This document shows positions 3,380 through 5,249 of a DNA stretch of 5,249 nt, one piece after another. The DNA lies in contig CAYRXE010000053.1 of the NCBI GenBank assembly GCA_964428205.1, positions 1 through 5,249 of the forward strand, written 5' to 3'. How positions within the stretch are numbered: position 1 is the stretch's first letter; each line of letters starts with the position of its first letter. Below the pieces are notes generated by a model. The model did no database searches. It had not been told where the DNA came from and worked only from the letters and a program-made list of their open reading frames with translations. Position numbers and translations under genes: made by a program. The stretch is from CAYRXE01 sp964428205. GTDB lineage: Bacteria; Patescibacteriota; Gracilibacteria; Peribacterales; Peribacteraceae.

Positions 3380-5249
3380 GTGGCCACTCCAGAAACTCCT
3401 AACGGCAAGGGATCAGTAGATGGCGTGACGCCACCTGCACCAAAAGCAGCACCTAAAGCGAAGGCAGCATCTCCTGCTAAATCTCCCGTAGAGCCCGTGG
3501 TACAGATGCAGAAGGCGAAGGCGATGGTGATTGTGACCTTTGGAAGTTTGTATTTCCTCTATGCCATCACGTGCGCGTTCTTCTTGGCCGTGCTCCCGAC
3601 AACAGATGCCAACATGGCAGGTCTCGTGCCGATTGCCATGATGTTTGCCGGCATTGGAGGCATTGTATTCATTGTCATTGCGCTGTTCTTGCTCTCACGC
3701 ATCATGAAGTCCGATGTCTCGGTAAAGTCCCGCCAATGGGGACTCATGCGCGTCGTCGCTGCGGTGATTCCGGGTTTGGCACTGAGTATCGCGACACCCA
3801 TCATGATCATGCGCGAACCGGCACTGCCGATCGACATTGTGGATCCTGTGGCAGCAGAAGACTTCGTGGCGCCTGTGGCGGTGACATTTAGTACGGAGCG
3901 TGCAGCAGAGATTCTTAAGACACTGAACCTCAAAGCGCTCCAGTATCAGTGGGACACTGACGGAGACGGTACCGCGAACGACACCACCGTGTTGCCTACC
4001 ACGACGGCAATTTACGAGAGGTCGGGCATTTACACTGTGTCTGTGGTAGTCACCCTCGAAGGCAACCAGCGCCGTAAGCTTACGCGCCGACTTGTGATTC
4101 CTCAGGCGGTCTTCTCGGTGAATCCGGTGAAGCCCATTGTGGAACGCCCGGTAAAATTCAGCGTTGCACATCTGCTCCCGGACGTAAAACAGCTCAAAGA
4201 AGTGCAGTGGGACTTTAGTCCCGAGGAAGGGGACGAAGAGACGACGACCACCCCCGACGCCGTGCACACGTACTACGCAAAAGGACGCATTGCCGTCACC
4301 GCGACAGTGCTCATGCAGAACAATACGCAGACGGTGTATCGCCGTACGATCAGTGTTGATGATCCGGCTCCACTTCCGTTTGCAGTTACGCTCGAAACAG
4401 AACCAAAGAAACTCGTTGGCCCGGCTCCTTTTGGTGCCATCTTCCGCATTGTCACAAATGAACCTCTTAAAGAAATCGGGTGGACATTTGGAGATGCTAA
4501 AGAAGAGCGAGGTGCAGATCTTCGTCGTGTTGCGAAGTCGTTTGATCAAGCCGGCGCATACCCGGTCACCGTGCGTGTGCGCAATGCCGCAGGACAACTT
4601 GCAGAGCTCAATACACTCGTGCGCGTGACAGAGCGGTTACAGATCAGTGACCTCATCTTTGAAGGTGAACCACTCATGCAGGCCAATTCGACCATCAAAG
4701 GCGAAGCACCACTTAACGTCCAGCTGACGCCAAAAACATCACTTCCGCTCATTCAATTTAGCTGGGAAGACCCCGAAGGCGACGCTGCGATTCAAGGCTC
4801 CACCATTTCGAAGGTGTACCGCACTCCCGGTACATACACGCTCACACTCATCGCCGAAAATCCCGAAGGCAAAGTCATGCGTCAGAATGTTTCGGTACAG
4901 GTGGATCCGCCTTCTGCGCAGCCGGTCATCACACTCAAACCCGAAGGCGGTACAGCTCCACTCACCGTTACGTTTGATGCGTCCCAGACGTACATCCCAC
5001 CAGGACAGCAAATTGCAGGCTTCGAGTGGACCTTTGGAGACGAAGGCGCACAGGAAGATCCCGTTCTCGGTGCTGCCAGGGTCGAGCACACGTACAAGAT
5101 GGCAGGGGAGTTCGTCGTCACCCTCCGTGTGGTGATGTCGGATGGCAAAGATTACAAAACAACGAAGACGATTGTCGTACGTCGTCCAACGCTTGGCGCT
5201 TGTATCCAGGCTAGCCGCACTACCGTGCAGGCGGGCAAAGGTGTCGCAT
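3380..5249 (+). CDS. Three-helix membrane protein with an extracellular PKD-repeat array; 3' end beyond window
   Basis: The frame is open for 623 codons to the window edge. It is bounded upstream by the preceding TAA, so GTG 3380 is the first possible start; ATG 3506 (codon 43) is the alternative and would drop the Pro/Ala/Lys-rich N-tail (18-40). Hydrophobic helices lie at about 49-71, 81-106 and 122-144. The basic N-tail and the basic loop 107-124 put both inside, leaving the rest outside. At least five PKD-like beta-sandwich repeats follow, at about 160-241, 243-326, 335-417, 420-508 and 516-601. Each has a W or Y core strand and a later aromatic-Gly-Tyr/Phe strand, for example IGWTFGDA then GAYPVTVRV, and FEWTFGDE then HTYKMAGEFVVTLRV. 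Repeat 1 has DTDGDG (192-197), which resembles a calcium loop. A further segment starts near 603. PKD domains usually serve in adhesion or as spacers; no catalytic domain is visible so far. Confidence 0.9.
   Translation, partial: MATPETPNGKGSVDGVTPPAPKAAPKAKAASPAKSPVEPVVQMQKAKAMVIVTFGSLYFLYAITCAFFLAVLPTTDANMAGLVPIAMMFAGIGGIVFIVIALFLLSRIMKSDVSVKSRQWGLMRVVAAVIPGLALSIATPIMIMREPALPIDIVDPVAAEDFVAPVAVTFSTERAAEILKTLNLKALQYQWDTDGDGTANDTTVLPTTTAIYERSGIYTVSVVVTLEGNQRRKLTRRLVIPQAVFSVNPVKPIVERPVKFSVAHLLPDVKQLKEVQWDFSPEEGDEETTTTPDAVHTYYAKGRIAVTATVLMQNNTQTVYRRTISVDDPAPLPFAVTLETEPKKLVGPAPFGAIFRIVTNEPLKEIGWTFGDAKEERGADLRRVAKSFDQAGAYPVTVRVRNAAGQLAELNTLVRVTERLQISDLIFEGEPLMQANSTIKGEAPLNVQLTPKTSLPLIQFSWEDPEGDAAIQGSTISKVYRTPGTYTLTLIAENPEGKVMRQNVSVQVDPPSAQPVITLKPEGGTAPLTVTFDASQTYIPPGQQIAGFEWTFGDEGAQEDPVLGAARVEHTYKMAGEFVVTLRVVMSDGKDYKTTKTIVVRRPTLGACIQASRTTVQAGKGVA

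Noticed and set aside
3695..4597. 300-codon open frame on the minus strand
   Set aside because: It lies entirely opposite the PKD gene, whose repeats are clearly coding. Its product is rich in Cys, His and Arg with no recognisable domain, as expected of an antisense shadow.

Overview
The window reads as a piece of a bacterial chromosome with moderate GC content (judged by eye at roughly half) and the standard stop code. It holds the 5' part of a tRNA-Pro gene on the minus strand and then five co-directional plus-strand genes, all predicted to be envelope proteins. LemA, a TPM-domain protein and a Gmad2-domain protein occur in many phyla. The combination of short non-lipidated anchors, PKD arrays and no visible Shine-Dalgarno sequences fits a Patescibacteria/CPR lineage such as Peregrinibacteria or Peribacteria. 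That placement is inference from gene style only, with no marker gene to confirm it. TGA acts as a real stop: the TPM protein ends at TGA directly after the family-typical Gly-Ala-Ser-Gly-x-Trp tail. This argues against the UGA=Gly code of Gracilibacteria and Absconditabacteria.

Region 1-263 holds tRNA-Pro(CGG), cut off by the window start after tRNA position 54. It is followed by non-coding DNA that contains a second copy of the tRNA 5' end, a compact hairpin and two candidate divergent promoters. One of these reads left through the relic into the tRNA; the other reads right into the first gene.

Region 264-2369 holds three genes. The first is a membrane-anchored protein with a small Cys motif and a C-terminal Gmad2 Ig-like domain. 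After a 65-bp gap with a perfect 22-bp palindrome come lemA and, 34 bp later, a YgcG-type TPM-domain membrane protein with a glycine-rich tail. LemA and TPM proteins are a recurrent gene pair and these two probably form one transcript.

Region 2370-5249 begins with a 107-bp gap that probably carries a new promoter. It is followed by a roughly 299-aa lipoprotein and, three bases after its stop, a GTG-started gene that runs off the window end. That last gene encodes three N-terminal membrane helices followed by at least five PKD-like beta-sandwich repeats placed outside the membrane. It is easy to miss because it begins with GTG and has no stop in the window.

Taken together the locus looks like a cell-surface or envelope-maintenance block. 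No enzyme with a clear catalytic site is encoded here. The least explained items are the tRNA 5'-end duplication, the intergenic palindrome, and the coupled lipoprotein/PKD membrane-protein pair.
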